Below, piece by piece: positions 13,710-15,657 of a stretch of 15,657 nucleotides of DNA. The position numbers and the translations under genes are program-made. Source of the DNA: Ruminococcus sp. Lineage in GTDB: Bacteria > Bacillota > Clostridia > Oscillospirales > Ruminococcaceae. The DNA lies in the NCBI GenBank assembly GCA_014799675.1, contig JAAVHM010000151.1, positions 1 to 15,657 on the forward strand. The letters are read 5' to 3'. The notes below the pieces were generated by a model. The model had not been told where the DNA came from, did not search any database, and saw only the letters and a list, made by a program, of their open reading frames with translations. Position 1 is the stretch's first letter. The number at the start of each line of letters is the position of its first letter.

Positions 13710-14222
13710 TTATTCCTCCTTAAGCATTTCATCAATAACCGCTTTATTCTTTTTACAGCAGTAAAGGTGAATTATGTTGTAAACAATTCCTATTACAAAC
13801 ATCAGCGAAAAATAGACTATTCCCGCCGCGTCGAGGAACCTGAAAAAACTGCTGCCTGCAAGATATTCCTTAATAATTATAAATATGCAAACCGCATACA
13901 TAACAATTGTCCAGATAATTCCCCTGCTGTTCATCTTAACTCCCATAAATTGCGTCATCACGCCTTTTGCCGCTGTTCTTATATCAAACACCGACAGGCA
14001 CAGGAACGTTATCGCATAATATACGACGAAGACCGCAATGACACAGACCTTTCCCGCAGGGAGCAAATCCGTGAGCCAAAAAACCGCCCCAAAAAGCGTT
14101 GCCGTCATGTTCAGCACATACCACAGACGTATGCAGTCGGTGGATATTTCTCCGATTATAGCTTTCTGTCTTTCGTCAAGCTTTATCTCTTCGGCAATAA
14201 GATTTGTGTTTGAAAATTTCAT
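13710..14222 (-). CDS. Small membrane protein, paralogue 3 of the DE(R/M)Q array
   Basis: A 170-residue, four-helix protein of unknown function. DERQ lies at 16-19, followed by IRLWYVLN at the start of helix 1, which groups it with paralogues 1 and 2. RTAAKGVM (82-89) follows helix 2, and CCKKNKAVIDEM follows helix 4. The acidic tail is short (LKEE). The ATG at 14222 has its own AAGGGAG site (complement of 14229-14235) at a 6-nt spacing, 15 nt after the paralogue 2 stop. Confidence 0.85.
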   Translation of the reverse strand: MKFSNTNLIAEEIKLDERQKAIIGEISTDCIRLWYVLNMTATLFGAVFWLTDLLPAGKVCVIAVFVVYYAITFLCLSVFDIRTAAKGVMTQFMGVKMNSRGIIWTIVMYAVCIFIIIKEYLAGSSFFRFLDAAGIVYFSLMFVIGIVYNIIHLYCCKKNKAVIDEMLKEE

Positions 14223-14237
14223 AATTATCTCCCTTTC

Positions 14238-14852
14238 TTAATCATCATCGTTGTTTTCGGCTTCTTCATCGGCTGTCATTTTTTCAATAACATTCATGTT
14301 TTTCCTCAAACAGAATATTGTAAATACTTCATAAGCAAAAGCAAGTACAGTCCATACCAAAAAGAATACGATATGGCATTTGTCTGAAATTGAACCTCCT
14401 AAAGCAGTTGCGGGCAATACAACCGAAGTCACAGACACGAGCCGCATTTTTGTATCGGGGTGCTGTTCTCCCTTAACAACCTCGTTTTTTTCAGTTATGC
14501 CCTTTTGGTATTTGGAAGCGAAAGCGTCCAGCACGCCCATGCTTGCGGCGCGGTAATTGTACAGCGAAAGGCTGAAAAGCATTGCCCCGTAAAAAAGCAT
14601 TATAATGACCTGCATTGCGGGGGTCATGGACGGACTTTTAACGTGTTCGCTTGCCACAGCGCTTGCCGAAACGCTTATCCTGTCAAATGTAAAAACAAAG
14701 TACACAATAAGCATTATCACCATGTTAAGGATGTACCACATACGAAAGCTTTTATGCTCCAGTTCAAAGCTTAAAGTTCTCTGCATTTCGTCCTCAATGA
14801 CCTTTTTGCTGAAATATTCGTTTTCCTTTTCAATTTGTTTTTTATCTTTCAC
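14238..14852 (-). CDS. Small membrane protein, paralogue 2 of the DE(R/M)Q array
   Basis: A 204-residue, four-helix protein of unknown function, the longest in the array because of a polar insert after helix 1 and another before helix 3. DEMQ is at 21-24, then SFELEHKSFRMWYILN at 28-43, nearly the same as paralogue 1. RAASMGVL is at 101-108. LRKNMNVIEKM follows helix 4, and the acidic tail ends NNDDD. The start is a GTG at 14852. The GAGGAGG binding site is made of the glutamate codons at the end of paralogue 1, whose stop lies 2 nt upstream. Confidence 0.85.
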   Translation of the reverse strand: MKDKKQIEKENEYFSKKVIEDEMQRTLSFELEHKSFRMWYILNMVIMLIVYFVFTFDRISVSASAVASEHVKSPSMTPAMQVIIMLFYGAMLFSLSLYNYRAASMGVLDAFASKYQKGITEKNEVVKGEQHPDTKMRLVSVTSVVLPATALGGSISDKCHIVFFLVWTVLAFAYEVFTIFCLRKNMNVIEKMTADEEAENNDDD

Positions 14853-14854
14853 GG

Positions 14855-15409
14855 TTATTCCTCCTCGGTTTCCTCATCGTCTGCGGCAAGGCTGTCGCGG
14901 ACTTTTTTGTTCAGATATACGCTGTATGAACCTATTATGTAGTACGCTATAGACATACAGAACCATACTATAAAAAACGGCAGATATGCCCGTATGCGTT
15001 CTTTGTCGTCGCCCTTATTCAAAAGATACGTCACTATAGGGTTCATTGGAATATACATATTCAGAAAACCGAGCAACTGCTGAAATCCTCTTTCGCCCTT
15101 TTGAAACGGTGAAAATGAATCAAGCACGCCTTTGTCTGCGGCTCGCAAATTATACAAAGACAGACAAAAATACATTATGCCGTAATGTACCAAAAGCATA
15201 ATTTGTATAGACGGCGGTATTGCCCATTCGGGGTCTTCCGTTCCCACAAAAATAAACATTGTAACAATCATTGCAATGGAATTGAGTACGTACCAAAGCC
15301 GCAGAGACTTGTGTTCAAGCTCAAAGCTAACAGCTTTCTGCATTTCGTCAACAACCACCGGCTCGTAATAATAATTGGCATTTGCGTCTTTTTTATTTTT
15401 CTTATCCAT
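14855..15409 (-). CDS. Small membrane protein, paralogue 1 of the DE(R/M)Q array
   Basis: A 184-residue membrane protein of unknown function, first of the array after the regulator. DEMQ at 21-24 is followed by SFELEHKSLRLWYVLN (28-43), which leads into helix 1. RAADKGVL (89-96) follows helix 2, a charged loop containing GDDKER precedes the last helix, and LNKKVRDSL then DDEETEEE close the protein. The frame extends to a TTG at 15427, but AAAGGAAG (complement of 15416-15423) is 6 nt before the ATG at 15409, so I start there. The space to the regulator stop is a heptamer tract plus the ribosome binding site, which supports one operon. Confidence 0.85.
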   Translation of the reverse strand: MDKKNKKDANANYYYEPVVVDEMQKAVSFELEHKSLRLWYVLNSIAMIVTMFIFVGTEDPEWAIPPSIQIMLLVHYGIMYFCLSLYNLRAADKGVLDSFSPFQKGERGFQQLLGFLNMYIPMNPIVTYLLNKGDDKERIRAYLPFFIVWFCMSIAYYIIGSYSVYLNKKVRDSLAADDEETEEE

Positions 15410-15428
15410 AATTATCTTCCTTTCCAAA

Positions 15429-15463
15429 CAACTATCAACTGTACACTGTCAACTGTCAACTGA
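15429..15463. repeat. Heptamer tract, 5 x 7 bp, overlapping the regulator 3' end
   Basis: Five in-phase units on the plus strand: CAACTAT, CAACTGT, ACACTGT, CAACTGT, CAACTGA. It begins 5 bp from the ribosome binding site of paralogue 1 and extends into the coding sequence of the regulator, encoding its last four residues (SVDS) and stop codon. Confidence 0.85.
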
Positions 15464-15657
15464 TCCAGCGTCCCAGAAAACCTCGTCCAAGGTTTTCCCC
15501 AAAGCCCTGCATATTGAAATGCACAAATTCAAGGTAGGGTTGTAATCCCCTTTTTCAATAGCGTTTATGGTCTGGCGGGAGACCCCCACCTTTTCGGCAA
15601 GCGCCTGCTGGGACATATCCATTGCCGCCCTTGCGGATTTCAATTTTAAATTCTTTG
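15449..15657 (-). CDS. Xre/Cro-CI-type helix-turn-helix regulator (5' end outside window)
   Basis: The visible part is about 68 residues: a single helix-turn-helix domain of the short Xre type. The core ARAAMDMSQQALAEKVGVS with RQTINAIEKGDYNP contains the recognition helix, and LCISICRALGKTLDEVFW is the typical end of this family. The frame is open to the window edge. Upstream of an in-frame TTG at 15643 the translation continues KNLKLK, the usual N-terminus of these proteins, so the true start lies just beyond 15657. The C-terminus after FW is encoded partly by a heptamer repeat. Small regulators of this type often sit next to genes for small membrane proteins that they control. Here five paralogous membrane protein genes follow. 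Confidence 0.88.
   Translation of the reverse strand, partial: KNLKLKSARAAMDMSQQALAEKVGVSRQTINAIEKGDYNPTLNLCISICRALGKTLDEVFWDAGSVDS

Noticed and set aside
15429..15463. CRISPR-like interpretation of the short repeats
   Set aside because: Units are 7 bp, directly adjacent and without spacers, and there are no cas genes.

Overview
The window looks like a chromosomal segment of a Gram-positive anaerobe of the class Clostridia, probably close to Ruminococcus/Oscillospiraceae. The reasons are strong AGGAGG-type ribosome binding sites, frequent TTG/GTG starts, a SpoIID homologue, a DUF1385 (YqhQ-type) protein, a clostridial-type citrate synthase and lipoprotein D-x-D-x-D-G motifs. There are no tRNA or rRNA genes, no transposase, no CRISPR array and no phage genes. 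The genus is an inference; the Clostridia placement is firmer.

Layout. (1) Bases 1-345 are a non-coding leader with a long GC-rich inverted repeat. (2) 346-3030 (+) is a calcium-type P-type ATPase. (3) 3031-3173 lies between convergent genes and holds a consensus promoter followed about 90 nt later by a perfect hairpin terminator: a candidate small RNA. (4) 3174-8010 (-) reads, in transcription order, lipoprotein, OmpR-type response regulator, sensor histidine kinase, DUF1385 membrane protein. (5) 8127-9158 (-) is an eight-helix membrane protein of unknown function. (6) 9236-10594 (-) is citrate synthase, with a clear sigma-A promoter and probably a CTG start codon. (7) 10823-11872 (+) is SpoIID. 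(8) 12029-12629 (+) is a RelB/DinJ-RelE/ParE-type toxin-antitoxin pair. (9) 12668-15657 (-) is an operon running from an Xre-type regulator (cut by the window edge) into five consecutive paralogous small membrane proteins.

Two patterns go beyond ordinary annotation. First, six genes (DUF1385, histidine kinase, response regulator, lipoprotein, spoIID and the first membrane paralogue) have a tract of about five 7-bp repeat units directly upstream of the Shine-Dalgarno sequence. The repeat unit differs between tracts (AATTATT, TAATTAT, TTCTCTA, TTGCTTC, ACAGTTG), while the position and length (about 5 x 7 = 35 bp) stay the same. In two operon gaps the tract fills essentially the whole space between the upstream stop codon and the next ribosome binding site. 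Second, the terminal operon is a regulator plus five paralogues that share a DE(R/M)Q motif before the first helix, an A-x-x-G-V motif after the second, and a K-N-x-x-V plus acidic tail. Several of those tails end in the same GAG-GAA-TAA junction, which also supplies the next gene's ribosome binding site.

How the genes may work together: the lipoprotein, response regulator and kinase form a plausible envelope-sensing unit. Citrate synthase probably serves glutamate synthesis, and SpoIID remodels peptidoglycan during engulfment. The regulator-paralogue operon has no function that I recognise and is the best candidate for an undescribed membrane system here.
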